64,000 nt of DNA from Variovorax beijingensis (GCF_003951285.1 NZ_RXFQ01000004.1:310001-374000); one strand, 5' to 3'; positions 1-9,042 are shown, counted from the first letter of the stretch. The notes: a model not told the origin generated them from the sequence alone. Numbers and translations: made by a program.

Positions 1-73
1 CTCTACTGTCCTGCCCCGGCCCACCGGACGACGCACGGGCAGTGCGCGACGGGGGCTGGAAGCGGCCATGGCA

Positions 74-967
74 TCACCGGCTCGGCAAGTAGCGCGCCGG
101 ATCGACGGGCTTGCCCTGGCGGCGGATTTCGAAATGCAGCTTGACGCGGTCGGCGTCGCTGTTGCCCATCTCGGCGATCTTCTGACCCTTTTGCACCGAC
201 TGGTCTTCCTTCACGAGCAGCGTCTGGTTGTGCGCGTAGGCCGTGAGGTAGGTGTTGTTGTGCTTCAGGATGATCAGGTTGCCATAGCCGCGCAAACCTG
301 CGCCGGCATAGACTACCCGGCCGTCGGCGGCTGCGAGGACGGCGTCGCCCGCCTTGCCGCCGATGTCGAAGCCCTTGTTCTTGGCGTCGTCGAACCCCGC
401 GAGCAGCGTGCCGTGCGCAGGCCAGATCCAGCCGAGGTCTTCGTCGCCCGAGCTTGCTGCCGGCGCCGACGGCGACGCCGTGACCGGTGGCTTGCCGACC
501 GCCGTGCTGGCAGGCGCCGCAGGCACCACCGCCGACGGCGGCGTGACAGGCTTGGTCACCACGCCCTCGGAAGAAGGAGCAGGCGCGGTTGCGACGACGG
601 TGGCCGGCCCCACGGGCGGCACCACGCGCAGCACCTGGCCGACTTCGATCAGGTCGGGATTTTCAAGATTGTTCCAGCGAACGATGTTCTGCCAGCTCTG
701 GCCGGTTTCGTTTCCGATGCGGCGAATCGTGTCGCCGGGCCGCACTGCGTAATAGCCCGGCTTGCCGTAGTTCTCGATGCCTGGAAGCGGCTTGCCCGAA
801 GCGTCGGTGGTGATGAGCGGGCCACCGGGTGCCGCATTGGGCGCACGCGTCATCGTGCCCCGGTCTTCGACCGGTGCCGGCCCTCGCGGTGCGGCGCAGC
901 CCGCGATCACGAGCACAACGGCCAACGTGATACCAGCGCACCAACTCCGATTGCCAAAACCCTGCAT
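74..967 (-). CDS. nlpD: NlpD-like lipoprotein, LysM + degenerate LytM (M23) domain
   Basis: Predicted outer-membrane lipoprotein of about 297 residues that activates cell-wall amidases at division. It begins with a lipoprotein signal ending in a lipobox (VIAGC), followed by a LysM domain (YYAVRPGDTIRRIGNETG, roughly residues 72-115), a Pro/Ala-rich linker and a C-terminal LytM/M23 domain. The zinc ligands of active M23 peptidases are partly missing: the usual HxxxD is NKGFD and the HxH motif is KLHFE, as in the non-catalytic NlpD/EnvC activators. ATG at 967 is chosen because a GAAGGA Shine-Dalgarno lies just upstream; the frame also opens with TTG at 982. It lies downstream of surE-pcm in the same direction, matching the surE-pcm-nlpD order of other proteobacteria. 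Confidence 0.9.
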   Translation of the reverse strand: MQGFGNRSWCAGITLAVVLVIAGCAAPRGPAPVEDRGTMTRAPNAAPGGPLITTDASGKPLPGIENYGKPGYYAVRPGDTIRRIGNETGQSWQNIVRWNNLENPDLIEVGQVLRVVPPVGPATVVATAPAPSSEGVVTKPVTPPSAVVPAAPASTAVGKPPVTASPSAPAASSGDEDLGWIWPAHGTLLAGFDDAKNKGFDIGGKAGDAVLAAADGRVVYAGAGLRGYGNLIILKHNNTYLTAYAHNQTLLVKEDQSVQKGQKIAEMGNSDADRVKLHFEIRRQGKPVDPARYLPSR

Positions 968-978
968 TTGTTGTTCCT

Positions 979-1752
979 TCAAGCGATGCCCGATTTTAGG
1001 GGGACAAAGTGAACCGCCTCAAGAATGCGGCGCTCGAGTCCACGGGCGGTTTTATCGATGACGACGAGCGCCTGCCCACCGCCTGCCGAGTGCGTGGGCG
1101 CCACGATGCGCCCGCCGACGGCGAGTTGTTCGATCCAGGCCTGCGGCACCGCTTCGCCGCCTGCCGCGGCGATGATGCCGGCATAGGGAGCACCCTTGGC
1201 ATAGCCGACCATGCCGTCGCCCAGCATCAGATGAACCGTGGCCAGCCGGAAGTGCCGCAGGTTGGCGCGCGCGCGCTCGTGCAGCCCGCGCAGGCGCTCG
1301 ATGCTGTAGACCTCCGTAGCCACGTGGTTCAGTACCGCGGCCTGGTAGCCGCAGCCGGTGCCGATTTCCAGCACACGGCCGAGACGGTCCTGCGGCTTGC
1401 CGACCAGTGCGGGCGCGCCCAGCAGGAGCTCGATCATGCGGGCGACCACGCTCGGCTTGGAGATGGTCTGGCCCAGCCCGATGGGCAGGCTCGTGTCTTC
1501 ATACGCCTGGTTGACAAGCGCGCTGTCGACGAAGCGATGCCGCTCGACCGCGCTCAGCGCGCGGAGCACGCGCGCGTCGGCTATGCCTTGGGCGGCGAGC
1601 TTCTGCACCATGCGCGCCCGCACGGCGTCAGAGGCCATCGAAGGCGTGGCCGGCACCATTGGCTTGGCAGGCACGGCGGGCAGGCGCCCGCGCGTGGCGG
1701 CCGAGGCGGTGGGTGTAAGGCGAACCGGGAATCCAGGCCGTTGCGTGGCCAT
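979..1752 (-). CDS. pcm: Protein-L-isoaspartate O-methyltransferase
   Basis: SAM-dependent methyltransferase that repairs isoaspartyl residues in aged proteins. The SAM-binding motif I (VLEIGTGCGYQAA) and the upstream substrate loop (SLPIGLGQTISKPSVVARM) are intact. The protein is about 257 residues, longer than the usual 210 because of an N-terminal Ala/Pro-rich extension. The start is ambiguous: ATG at 1752 follows the surE stop by two bases, and TTG at 1758 would overlap that stop. It ends just before nlpD and is probably co-transcribed with surE and nlpD. Confidence 0.92.
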   Translation of the reverse strand: MATQRPGFPVRLTPTASAATRGRLPAVPAKPMVPATPSMASDAVRARMVQKLAAQGIADARVLRALSAVERHRFVDSALVNQAYEDTSLPIGLGQTISKPSVVARMIELLLGAPALVGKPQDRLGRVLEIGTGCGYQAAVLNHVATEVYSIERLRGLHERARANLRHFRLATVHLMLGDGMVGYAKGAPYAGIIAAAGGEAVPQAWIEQLAVGGRIVAPTHSAGGGQALVVIDKTARGLERRILEAVHFVPLKSGIA

Positions 1753-1754
1753 GC

Positions 1755-2513
1755 TCAATTACCGAGACGGGCAACCGTCTCGCGCCATTGGCCCAGGTTG
1801 GCATGGTCGGTCAAGTCGATCTGCAGCGGCGTCAATGCAATGTGGCCGGCGGCGGTTGCGTGGAAGTCGGTGCCTTCGCCGCTGTCCTTGGCGCCTCCGG
1901 CACCTGCAATCCAGTACATCGTTTCGCCTCGCGGGCTTTCCTGCGTGATGACCTTCTCCGCGGCATGGCGCCGGCCCAGCCGGCAAACCTTGATCGGCTT
2001 GAGCTCTTCGAGCGGCCGGTTCGGAACGTTCACATTGAGGAGGAACGCGCCGCCATCCAGCATGCGCTCGCGCTCGATCTGCTGCACCAGCCTCCGGGCC
2101 ACCTGCGCGGCCGCATCGACGTGCGCCCAGCCCTTCTCGATCTGCGAGAACGCGATGGCCGGGATGCCGAACAGATAGGCCTCCATGGCGGCACCCACGG
2201 TGCCGGAGTAGATGGTGTCGTCGCCCATGTTGGCGCCGTTGTTGATGCCGGAAACCACCAGGTCGGGCCGGTAGTCGAGCAGCCCCTTGAGCGCGATGTG
2301 AACGCAATCGGCCGGCGTGCCCGTCACATAGCGAAAACCGTTGTGCGCCTTGTGCACGTAGAGCGGCGCCGCCAGCGTGAGGGCATTCGACTTGGCGCTG
2401 TTGTTGTGCTCGGGTGCAACCACCTCGACGTCCGCGATGTCCTTCAATGCGTCGTGCAATGCGACGATGCCCGGCGCCTGAAAACCATCGTCGTTGGAAA
2501 TAAGTATCTTCAT
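1755..2513 (-). CDS. surE: 5'/3'-nucleotidase SurE
   Basis: Survival protein E, a metal-dependent nucleoside monophosphatase linked to stationary-phase survival. The N-terminal MKILISNDDG carries the catalytic Asp pair, and the SGINNGANMGDDTIYSGTVGAA region supplies the conserved Asn and Ser-Gly-Thr loop. At 252 residues the length is normal. It is the first gene of the surE-pcm-nlpD cluster and overlaps or abuts the pcm start. Confidence 0.96.
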   Translation of the reverse strand: MKILISNDDGFQAPGIVALHDALKDIADVEVVAPEHNNSAKSNALTLAAPLYVHKAHNGFRYVTGTPADCVHIALKGLLDYRPDLVVSGINNGANMGDDTIYSGTVGAAMEAYLFGIPAIAFSQIEKGWAHVDAAAQVARRLVQQIERERMLDGGAFLLNVNVPNRPLEELKPIKVCRLGRRHAAEKVITQESPRGETMYWIAGAGGAKDSGEGTDFHATAAGHIALTPLQIDLTDHANLGQWRETVARLGN

Positions 2514-2641
2514 GGTGCTTTTCAGTGTCCGGATTGTAGGCGCCGCGTGCGTCGCAGCAGGGACAAGGGCGCCCTGCCGCGCCCCCTATCATCGCCTCGC
2601 ATCCATTGCCCACACACGACTGATTCAAAGGAGACCCGAGC

Positions 2642-3628
2642 ATGCACGCATGGCTTTGCGAAAACCCCACCGGCGTCGATGCGCTGACCTGGAAGGAACT
2701 GCCGACGCCGGCGCCGGGTCCGGGCCAGGTGCTGATCGAGATCAGGGCAGCCAGCCTCAACTTTCCCGATCTGCTGATCGTGCAGAACAAATACCAGATC
2801 AAGCCGCCGCTGCCGTTCGTGCCCGGTTCGGAATACGCCGGCATCGTCCAGTCGGTGGGCGAAGGCGTCACCCACCTGAAGGTCGGACAGAACGTGGCGT
2901 GCCTGTCGGGCACGGGCGGGTTCGCAACCCACACGCTGGCACCGGCGGCGCTGTGCATGCCGCTGCCCGAAGGCTTCGGCCATGTCGACGCGGCGGCGTT
3001 CATCATGATCTATGCCACCTCGTGGCATGCACTGATGGATCGCGCACAGCTCAAGCCCGGTGAAACCGTGCTCGTGCTCGGTGCAGCGGGCGGCGTGGGC
3101 ACAGCCGCCATACAAATCGCAAAGGCAGCGGGCGCAAAAGTGATTGCAGCGGCCTCTACCGACGAGAAATGCGAACTCTGCCGCTCCATTGGCGCCGACG
3201 CCACGATCAACTACACGACGCATGCGCTTCCGGGCGGCTTTCGCGATGCCATCAAGGCCGCGACCGACGGCAAAGGCCCCGATGTCATTTACGACCCGGT
3301 GGGCGGTGATTTCGCCGAGCCTGCATTTCGCTCGATTGCCTGGCGCGGGCGCTATTTGGTGGTCGGCTTTGCCTCGGGGCCGATTCCGTCGCTGCCATTG
3401 AACCTGACGCTGCTGAAAGGCGCGTCCCTGGTCGGCGTGTTCTGGGGCGATTTCGCCAAGCGCGAGCCCAAGGCCAATGCACAAATGATGGCCGAATTGG
3501 CGCACTGGTACGGACAAGGAAAGATCAAGCCCGTGATCGACAGCACGATGCAGATGTCACAATTGAAAGCTGCCTATGCCCACATGGGATCGCGCGGCGT
3601 CAAAGGAAAACTCGTGATGGTGAACTGA
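2642..3628 (+). CDS. Zinc-independent NADPH:quinone oxidoreductase (MDR family)
   Basis: Medium-chain dehydrogenase/reductase of the QOR type, 328 residues, predicted to reduce quinones or enones with NADPH. The N-terminal GroES-like domain (SLNFPDLL, VPGSEYAG) is followed by the Rossmann motif LGAAGGVGTAAIQIAK near residue 150. The cysteines of the structural and catalytic zinc sites found in alcohol dehydrogenases are absent. A strong AAAGGAG ribosome binding site precedes the ATG. The gene stands alone between the divergent surE cluster and a bidirectional terminator. Confidence 0.88.
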   Translation: MHAWLCENPTGVDALTWKELPTPAPGPGQVLIEIRAASLNFPDLLIVQNKYQIKPPLPFVPGSEYAGIVQSVGEGVTHLKVGQNVACLSGTGGFATHTLAPAALCMPLPEGFGHVDAAAFIMIYATSWHALMDRAQLKPGETVLVLGAAGGVGTAAIQIAKAAGAKVIAAASTDEKCELCRSIGADATINYTTHALPGGFRDAIKAATDGKGPDVIYDPVGGDFAEPAFRSIAWRGRYLVVGFASGPIPSLPLNLTLLKGASLVGVFWGDFAKREPKANAQMMAELAHWYGQGKIKPVIDSTMQMSQLKAAYAHMGSRGVKGKLVMVN

Positions 3629-3658
3629 GCGCTGCGGGTTTGTCCGGGTTTCGCACCC

Positions 3659-3693
3659 AATAAAAAAGCCCGCATCCGCGGGCTTTTTTTATT
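3659..3693. terminator. Bidirectional intrinsic terminator
   Basis: A perfect GC stem (AAGCCCGC / GCGGGCTT) flanked by AATAAAAAA on the left and TTTTTTTATT on the right. It can terminate the plus-strand oxidoreductase gene and the convergent H-NS-like gene. Confidence 0.9.
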
Positions 3694-3715
3694 GGCGTGT
3701 GGCCTTCTCGGGCGC

Positions 3716-4060
3716 CTACTTGATCTCGAACTCGGAAAGCGACTTGCCCGCGGCCAGTGCCTCGGTCACCCAGCGTGGCTTGCGGCCGCGGCCGCCAGAC
3801 CAGGTCTCGCCAGTCGGACCACGGTATTTGGCTGCTGCTTTGACCGCGGGAACCCCTGCACTGCGCTTAACCGAGCCGCCGCGTGCACTGAGTTTCAGGT
3901 CCGACGCGGTCAGGCCGTATTCAGCGATCTTCCGGCGCACATCTTCAATCACGCCCGCGCGCTCTTGGTTGCGAAGGTCTTCGGCCTGCTTGCGCAATTG
4001 CGCAATCTGCTCGTCGTACTTCTTGATCTGGGAATTGATATCGGCAAGGGTCGAAGCCAT
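3716..4060 (-). CDS. H-NS family nucleoid protein
   Basis: Small xenogeneic-silencer/nucleoid protein of 114 residues. The N-terminal half is a coiled-coil oligomerisation segment (QIKKYDEQIAQLRKQAEDLR). The C-terminal half holds the H-NS DNA-binding loop (KYRGPTGETWSGGRGRKP), the BpH3/Bv3F type common in Burkholderiales. It is monocistronic, ending at the bidirectional terminator. It could be expected to silence AT-richer DNA such as the prophage morons in this window, but that is inference. Confidence 0.93.
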   Translation of the reverse strand: MASTLADINSQIKKYDEQIAQLRKQAEDLRNQERAGVIEDVRRKIAEYGLTASDLKLSARGGSVKRSAGVPAVKAAAKYRGPTGETWSGGRGRKPRWVTEALAAGKSLSEFEIK

Positions 4061-4251
4061 TGTTGGACTCCTGAAAATTGGAAACGGGGCGGATTTTAAT
4101 TCAATTCCAATTTATTACAAGCGGGCGGTCGCGGGAAAATTGAGGGCCCTGCGCCAGGTTTGCGGCAGCGCACAATGCAGCGCGCACCGGTTTGGGCGCT
4201 TTTTATCAAACCAAAGGAAGAGCGCTGCGCCGGCCGCGGGAGCCGGAAATG

Positions 4252-4278
4252 ACAACGCCGGGACTGGCCCGGCGTTGT
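4252..4278 (-). terminator. Hairpin downstream of tRNA-His
   Basis: A perfect 11-bp inverted repeat (ACAACGCCGGG with its complement, 5-nt loop) lies about 45 bases beyond the 3' end of tRNA-His in the direction of transcription. The T-tract is weak, so termination is plausible but not certain. The rest of 4061-4324 shows no coding signal. Confidence 0.5.
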
Positions 4279-4324
4279 GTTCCCGTGGACGCTATTGCGC
4301 AATAGCAGTCGGGAAAGGTATTTT

Positions 4325-4401
4325 TGGGGTGGCTGATGGGACTCGAACCCACGACGACCAGAATCACAATCTGGGACTCTACCAGCTGAGCTACAGCCAC
4401 C
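4325..4401 (-). tRNA. tRNA-His (GTG)
   Basis: The reverse strand folds as a complete tRNA: acceptor GTGGCTG / CAGCCAC, D-arm GCTC-AGCTGGTA-GAGT, anticodon loop with GTG, T-arm GGGTTCGAGTCCC and encoded CCA. The extra 5' G and discriminator C73 are the histidine identity pair. Confidence 0.95.
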
Positions 4402-4475
4402 GCAGAGCCTTCAATTGTAGCGGCAAAAACCCCGGTTTTCGCCACGGGTGCATGCGAACTGGCCTGAAATTCTTC

Positions 4476-5108
4476 TCAACCCGTGGCGAGGGGCCCTGCC
4501 GGGGCCGTCTTCTTGATCTTGATCGAGCCGTCCGGCCTTTCGCAGATGCCGATCAGCAGGCCGCTCGCGAGCGCGTGCTCCCGCAGGGCGTCGAACACCT
4601 CGTCCCGCCCTGGCGCGGCGGAAAACGCGGGCGTGTCATCGAGCGCAAACAGCTGAAAGGCGTAGCGGTGAGCGCCGTGTCCCGGAGGCGGATCGGGGGG
4701 CAGCCAAGCGACCTGCAGCCCGGAGTTGCGCCCCACGCGCATACCGGCAGCGCCGGCATTGTCCCGACTCGGTATGGCTGCCTCGTCGAGCTTGCCCTCG
4801 TTCGGCCGCAGGCCGACGACGATTGCATGCACGAGCGGATTCGGCGTCGGCGAATCGGCATCTTCGACCACCAGCACCAACGATTCGGTGCCCGCCGGAA
4901 GCTCGGCCCATTGCAGCGGCGGCGACAGGCCCTCGCCATCGGCCGTATAGCGCGACGGCAAGGGTGCGTGGTCCGCGAACGCAACGCTGCTCAAGGCGAT
5001 CGACGCCATGCCCTGCCGCATGCCCAGCGTATTGAAGACGATCTTGTCCAAGCCCGCGCGCATCCCCTGCAGCGCGTGGCCGATGACTTCAGGCAGTTTT
5101 TCCAGCAT
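4476..5108 (-). CDS. YbhB/YbcL family PEBP-like protein
   Basis: Phosphatidylethanolamine-binding-protein-like protein of about 210 residues; the family's bacterial function is unsettled. Family signatures are the DGEGLSPPLQW segment, the VVEDADSPTPNPLVHAIV core and HRYAFQLFALD near the C terminus. ATG at 5108 is chosen because GGAG lies just upstream; the frame stays open to 5183 but the added residues look non-coding. It stands alone. Confidence 0.85.
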   Translation of the reverse strand: MLEKLPEVIGHALQGMRAGLDKIVFNTLGMRQGMASIALSSVAFADHAPLPSRYTADGEGLSPPLQWAELPAGTESLVLVVEDADSPTPNPLVHAIVVGLRPNEGKLDEAAIPSRDNAGAAGMRVGRNSGLQVAWLPPDPPPGHGAHRYAFQLFALDDTPAFSAAPGRDEVFDALREHALASGLLIGICERPDGSIKIKKTAPAGPLATG

Positions 5109-5325
5109 GGCTCCGGTATAGCGCTGCACCGCGAAATACCCTGTAGGACACAACAGCAACCACGACATGGCCGTCTGCGCCAAAGTTCTCGGACTCGGGC
5201 CGCATGTGAATTCAGCCGGCTTCGGCTATGGCGTTGCTCCGCTATCATGAGCGCCGCTTGCTTCGACGGTTCGCGCTTTTCGCCGCGACCGCCACTTTCC
5301 AATTCACCGCCAAAGGAATTTCTTC

Positions 5326-5574
5326 ATGAGCATCGTCTGGACCATCCTGATCGGGTTCATCGTGGGTCTCGTGGCGCGGGCCGTCAAGCCAGGCGACGAT
5401 TCCGCCGGCTTCATCGTGACCACGCTGATCGGCGTGGCGGGTTCCTTGATCGTGACCTATGTCGGCCAGGCACTCGGCTGGTATACGGCGGGCCAGGGTG
5501 CGGGCTTCATCGCCTCGGTGCTGGGCGCGATCGTGCTGCTGATCCTGTACGGCCTGATCAAGCGCAAGAGCTGA
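5326..5574 (+). CDS. GlsB/YeaQ/YmgE family membrane protein
   Basis: Small (82 aa) inner-membrane protein with three hydrophobic Gly-rich segments (WTILIGFIVGLVARAV, AGFIVTTLIGVAGSLIVTYVG, AGFIASVLGAIVLLILYGLI) and a short basic tail. It matches the transglycosylase-associated/general-stress family. AAAGGAA precedes the ATG. No partner genes are evident. Confidence 0.9.
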   Translation: MSIVWTILIGFIVGLVARAVKPGDDSAGFIVTTLIGVAGSLIVTYVGQALGWYTAGQGAGFIASVLGAIVLLILYGLIKRKS

Positions 5575-5595
5575 TCCGGCCGGCAGTGCGGATCG

Positions 5596-5928
5596 ATGCC
5601 GCGCAAACCACGGGCGAGGCACCACGTCTACGTGGTCGAACTCGATGACCGCGTCTGGAATCATGGCCGGTTCAGGCGCGCCAATCCCGGCTACCAGCTC
5701 GGCAAGCCCTTTGTCTACGTCGGAATGACCGGGCTCGACCCCGACATCCGTTTCGACAAGCACAAGGCCGGCATCCAGGCCAACAGCTTCGTTCAGGCCT
5801 TCGGCCTCAGGCTGCTGCCCGCCCTCTACGAACGCTACAACCCGATGAGCTACGAGGATGCGCGCTCGATGGAGGTCGAGCTCGGCATCGCGCTGCGCCA
5901 GAGCGGCTACGGTGTCTGGCAGGCCTGA
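5596..5928 (+). CDS. GIY-YIG-like small protein, function unknown
   Basis: A 110-residue protein that opens with HHVYVVELDD and has a KPFVYVGMTGLDPDIRFDKHKAG segment. This resembles the paired beta-strands and YVGxT core of GIY-YIG nuclease domains, followed by an acidic helix (YEDARSMEVELGIALRQ) that could carry the metal-binding Glu. It sits 21 bases after glsB and may be co-transcribed. The nuclease assignment is by motif only. Confidence 0.7.
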   Translation: MPRKPRARHHVYVVELDDRVWNHGRFRRANPGYQLGKPFVYVGMTGLDPDIRFDKHKAGIQANSFVQAFGLRLLPALYERYNPMSYEDARSMEVELGIALRQSGYGVWQA

Positions 5929-5955
5929 GGCCGATAGCTCCCCTGGGCCGAGGCC

Positions 5956-6630
5956 TCAGGCGTAGGTGATCCAGTTCTCGTAAGCCGCAGCGTCCAGGTG
6001 CGGCAGCGTGTTGTATGTGACAAGCATGTGCCGCTTGGGCGTGAAGGCAAACTCCGTTACCGCGGTGTTCCGGATGCGCAGATTCAGTTCGATCGTCGTT
6101 TCGGGGCTCGTGCCCAGCACATGGCCGACCGCCGTGCTGATAGGTCCGCCGCTCGACACCACCAGCACCTTGGCGCCGTGGTGGCGGTCGCGCACATGGT
6201 CGAGGGCCGTCGTCACGCCCGCCAGGAAGTCGACATAGCTCGGCATGCCGACGGGCTGCGTCCGGCCCTGCATCCAGGCGCCGAGGCCATCGCGCAAGAG
6301 GCGGAAGTGGTGCCGGTACATCTCCGGCGAATCGGGCTTTTCGAGCTTGCCCTCGTGGATAGTGGCAATGACCGCTTCGCTGTCGTACTCGTTGAGCCCG
6401 GGCCACGGGAGCACATCGTCGCGCTTCAGCGCGAGCCCCTCGGCAATGCCTTCCCAGGTCTGGCGATGGCGCTTCAGGGTGCCGGTGATCACGGCATCGA
6501 AATGCATGCCGCGCTCCCTCCAGTACTCGCCGAGGCGCACGGACTGCCTGTGCCCGAGCTCGCTCAGGTTGTCATAGTCGGCAGCGCCGAAACTGGCCTG
6601 GCCGTGGCGCACGAGATAGAGGGTTCCCAT
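5956..6630 (-). CDS. Histidine phosphatase family protein
   Basis: A 224-residue phosphoglycerate-mutase-like phosphatase. The catalytic LVRHGQAS motif is at residues 6-13, and later family elements are present (ITGTLKRHRQTW; VVSSGGPISTAVGH with the usual second His replaced by SSGGP). Substrate is not predictable. ATG at 6630 is chosen because it directly precedes the conserved GTLYLVRHG strand; upstream codons in this frame look non-coding. It is convergent with the preceding gene. Confidence 0.85.
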   Translation of the reverse strand: MGTLYLVRHGQASFGAADYDNLSELGHRQSVRLGEYWRERGMHFDAVITGTLKRHRQTWEGIAEGLALKRDDVLPWPGLNEYDSEAVIATIHEGKLEKPDSPEMYRHHFRLLRDGLGAWMQGRTQPVGMPSYVDFLAGVTTALDHVRDRHHGAKVLVVSSGGPISTAVGHVLGTSPETTIELNLRIRNTAVTEFAFTPKRHMLVTYNTLPHLDAAAYENWITYA

Positions 6631-6755
6631 GCATGGGATTCTGGCGACAAGCGCATCCTGCGCTTGTCCCACGTGCGACGAAACGCGCGGTCGGGTGCTG
6701 GCCGCTGACCCGGACGCGACACGGCGTGCATCACGCCCGGTTCAGCAGGCCCAGG

Positions 6756-8666
6756 TCAACGGGCCACAGGCAGCGTCTCCGCCGGCTTCGGCACCAGGAT
6801 CTCCGCCTTGAAGCGTTCCTTCAGCAGGTTGTAGTACGCAACTTCTTCCGCTGCGGTCACCGACTGGCCGACCTGCGCGTTCTCCTGCTGCGCTTGCTCA
6901 GGCGCCGACGGCGTGCGCGGAACGACCTTGGTCACGCGAACCACCGCGTAGCCTTGCGTGCCCAGGTCCACGCCCATCAGCGCGGGCAGCTTGGACGCGT
7001 CGGCGCGCAGCGCCGCATCGATGACGGCAATGGGCTGGGCCTGCACCTCGCGGCGCGAAACCGTGACCGGCGCGCCAAAGGTGGCGCCGTCGGCCTTCGC
7101 GGTCCAGGCGGCAAGCTTGGCTTCGCCCTCGGCCTTGGCCATCACCGCGGCACGCTCGGTGACGAGTTGCGCGCGGATCTTTTCCTTGACTTCGGCCAGG
7201 GGCACCGGATGCGCGGGCGTGTACTGGGTCACGCGGCCCGCCGCGAGCTGGTTGGAACCGACGTCGATGGCTTCGGTGTTCTGCTTGCGGTTCAGCGAAT
7301 CGGCCGCGAACAGCGCGCTCAGGAAATTGCGGTTCGCCAGCACGCCGGTGGCGCCCGGTGCCGGGGTGCGCACCACGTTGCTCGCCGTCTGGATCGTGAG
7401 CTTCAGCTTTTCTGCCGCGGGCCTGAGGCTGTCGGGCTGCTGGTAGACCGCATCGGTGAAGGTTTCCGCGGCCTTCGCGAATTCCTGCGTTGCCTGCTGC
7501 GCGCGAACTTCATTCTCGATGGTGGCGCGCACCTGCTCGAATGGCGGCACCACGGCCGGCTTGATGTCGGTGAGGCGGATGATGTGATAGCCGAACTCGG
7601 TTTCGATCACGTCGCTGATGTCACCCTTCTTGAGCGCGAACATCGCGTCTTCGAAAGGCTTGACCATCGCGCCGCGGGTCACGAAGTCGAGGTCGCCGCC
7701 CTTCTCCGCCGATCCAGGATCCTGCGAATTCTTGCGCGCGACGTCGGCGAAGGTGGCGGGCGCCTTCTTCACTTCGGCGAGCAGTTGCTCCGCCTTGGCC
7801 TTGGCCTTGGCGCGGTCGGCTGCCGATGCGCTGGCCGGCGCGGTGATCAGGATGTGGCTTGCGCGGCGCTCTTCCTTGGTGCCGAAGCGTGCCGTGTTCT
7901 GCTCGTAGTAGGTCTTGAGGTCGGCCTCGTTGACCGAAATGTTCTTCTTGGCCGCTTCCAGGTCGAGCACGAGGTATTCGATGCTGGCCTGTTCGGGCGC
8001 CTGGAACTGGGCCGCATGGTCCTTGTAGTAGGTCTCGACGTCGGCGTCGCTCACGGTCACCTTCGACGCGAAGCTCTCGGGGTTGAAGCGCGCGACCTGG
8101 ATCTCGCGCCGGTCGTAGAAGGCGTTGATGGTTGCCGCAGCCAGTGCAGGCGGCGTGAACGCCGTGCTCGTGATGCCCAGCAGCATCTGCTGCGTGGCCA
8201 GCTCGGCGCGCATCGACGCCTCGTACTGCTCCGGCGTGCGGCCGGTGACGCGCTGGAAGCTCTCGCGGTCGAACTTGCCGTCGGGCGTGCGGAACGCCGC
8301 AAGACCCGCGTCCTGCGCAAAGATCCGTGACAGCCGCTCTTCGGAGATCGTCACGTTCGACTTGGCCGCCGCCGCGGCCAGCACGCGATCGCGCACCATG
8401 CGCTCCAGCGTGGCATAGCGCATCACGTCGGATTCGAGCAGCGTCGGATCGACGTTGGGCGATTGCTGGCGGATGCGGTCGGTCTCGAGGCGATGCTGTG
8501 CATCCCACTCGGGCCGGGTGATGTTCTGGCCATCGACCCGCGCAACCTTCTCTTCGCCGCCGGAGCCCTGATAGCGCTCCACGCCAAAGAGGACGAACGA
8601 GGGAATGATCAGCAAGAACAAGAAAATCAGGACGATCTTGTTGTACCTGCGGAAGAAATCAAACAT
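6756..8666 (-). CDS. ppiD: Periplasmic folding chaperone PpiD (SurA_N / parvulin)
   Basis: Inner-membrane anchored periplasmic chaperone of 636 residues that assists outer-membrane and secreted proteins leaving the Sec translocon. One N-terminal membrane segment (IVLIFLFLLIIPSFVLFGV, residues 11-29), a SurA-N-like chaperone region and a parvulin domain at roughly 268-375 (RRASHILI; GGDLDFVTRGAMVKPFEDAMF; FGYHIIRL). ATG at 8666 starts the conserved MFDFFRRYNK end. In related bacteria ppiD follows HU and tRNA-Val; here the prophage splits that neighbourhood. Confidence 0.93.
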   Translation of the reverse strand: MFDFFRRYNKIVLIFLFLLIIPSFVLFGVERYQGSGGEEKVARVDGQNITRPEWDAQHRLETDRIRQQSPNVDPTLLESDVMRYATLERMVRDRVLAAAAAKSNVTISEERLSRIFAQDAGLAAFRTPDGKFDRESFQRVTGRTPEQYEASMRAELATQQMLLGITSTAFTPPALAAATINAFYDRREIQVARFNPESFASKVTVSDADVETYYKDHAAQFQAPEQASIEYLVLDLEAAKKNISVNEADLKTYYEQNTARFGTKEERRASHILITAPASASAADRAKAKAKAEQLLAEVKKAPATFADVARKNSQDPGSAEKGGDLDFVTRGAMVKPFEDAMFALKKGDISDVIETEFGYHIIRLTDIKPAVVPPFEQVRATIENEVRAQQATQEFAKAAETFTDAVYQQPDSLRPAAEKLKLTIQTASNVVRTPAPGATGVLANRNFLSALFAADSLNRKQNTEAIDVGSNQLAAGRVTQYTPAHPVPLAEVKEKIRAQLVTERAAVMAKAEGEAKLAAWTAKADGATFGAPVTVSRREVQAQPIAVIDAALRADASKLPALMGVDLGTQGYAVVRVTKVVPRTPSAPEQAQQENAQVGQSVTAAEEVAYYNLLKERFKAEILVPKPAETLPVAR

Positions 8667-8703
8667 GCTTGAACACTCTTTAGCGACGGATGTCGGACGG
8701 CAA

Positions 8704-8732
8704 TAAAAAAGGCGAACCTGTGTTCGCCTTTG
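8704..8732 (-). terminator. Original tRNA-Val terminator left behind at attL
   Basis: Read on the minus strand, GGCGAAC-acag-GTTCGCC followed by TTTTTTATT is a classic intrinsic terminator just beyond the 3' end of the tRNA-Val fragment. It presumably ended the host tRNA-Val transcript before integration and is now 38 kb from the intact tRNA. Confidence 0.85.
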
Positions 8733-8740
8733 CATCGGGT

Positions 8741-8789
8741 GGTGGTGGGTGCTGAGGGGCTCGAACCCCCGACCTACGCCTTGTAAGGG
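8741..8789 (-). repeat. attL: 3' fragment of tRNA-Val
   Basis: A 49-bp exact copy of 46969-47017, covering the tRNA-Val sequence from about nucleotide 30 through the T-arm, acceptor and CCA, plus two further bases. The rest of the tRNA is missing here; unrelated sequence (ATAAGAATATCC...) follows. This is the left attachment site of the prophage. The stretch 8790-9042 holds no recognisable gene. Confidence 0.95.
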
Positions 8790-9042
8790 ATAAGAATATC
8801 CTTACCTATCAAAGACTTAGGCAAACTGCCAGCCGATCACCACCAACTGGCGCGATGCGCGAAAGGCGATTCTACTCGGCGGCCTGCATGGGGAAGACCG
8901 TTGCAGCGCCGAGTCGCCCAACGCGCCGCCGGCAAAATCGCAGATGGCGCACCCGCAGGATTCGCGCCCCATTGTTGACGCTCATCGCTCAGCATGATTT
9001 ATGCTCCCCCCCGTAACATTTTGAGAAAAATGGGGAGTCGGA

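Noticed and set aside
68..1012. Long plus-strand frame opposite nlpD
   Set aside because: Arg/His-rich antisense shadow of a clear lipoprotein gene; no protein family pattern.
8757..8846. Second complete tRNA gene at the left end
   Set aside because: Only the 3' part of tRNA-Val is present; the sequence beyond 8789 does not complete the anticodon, D-arm or acceptor stems.
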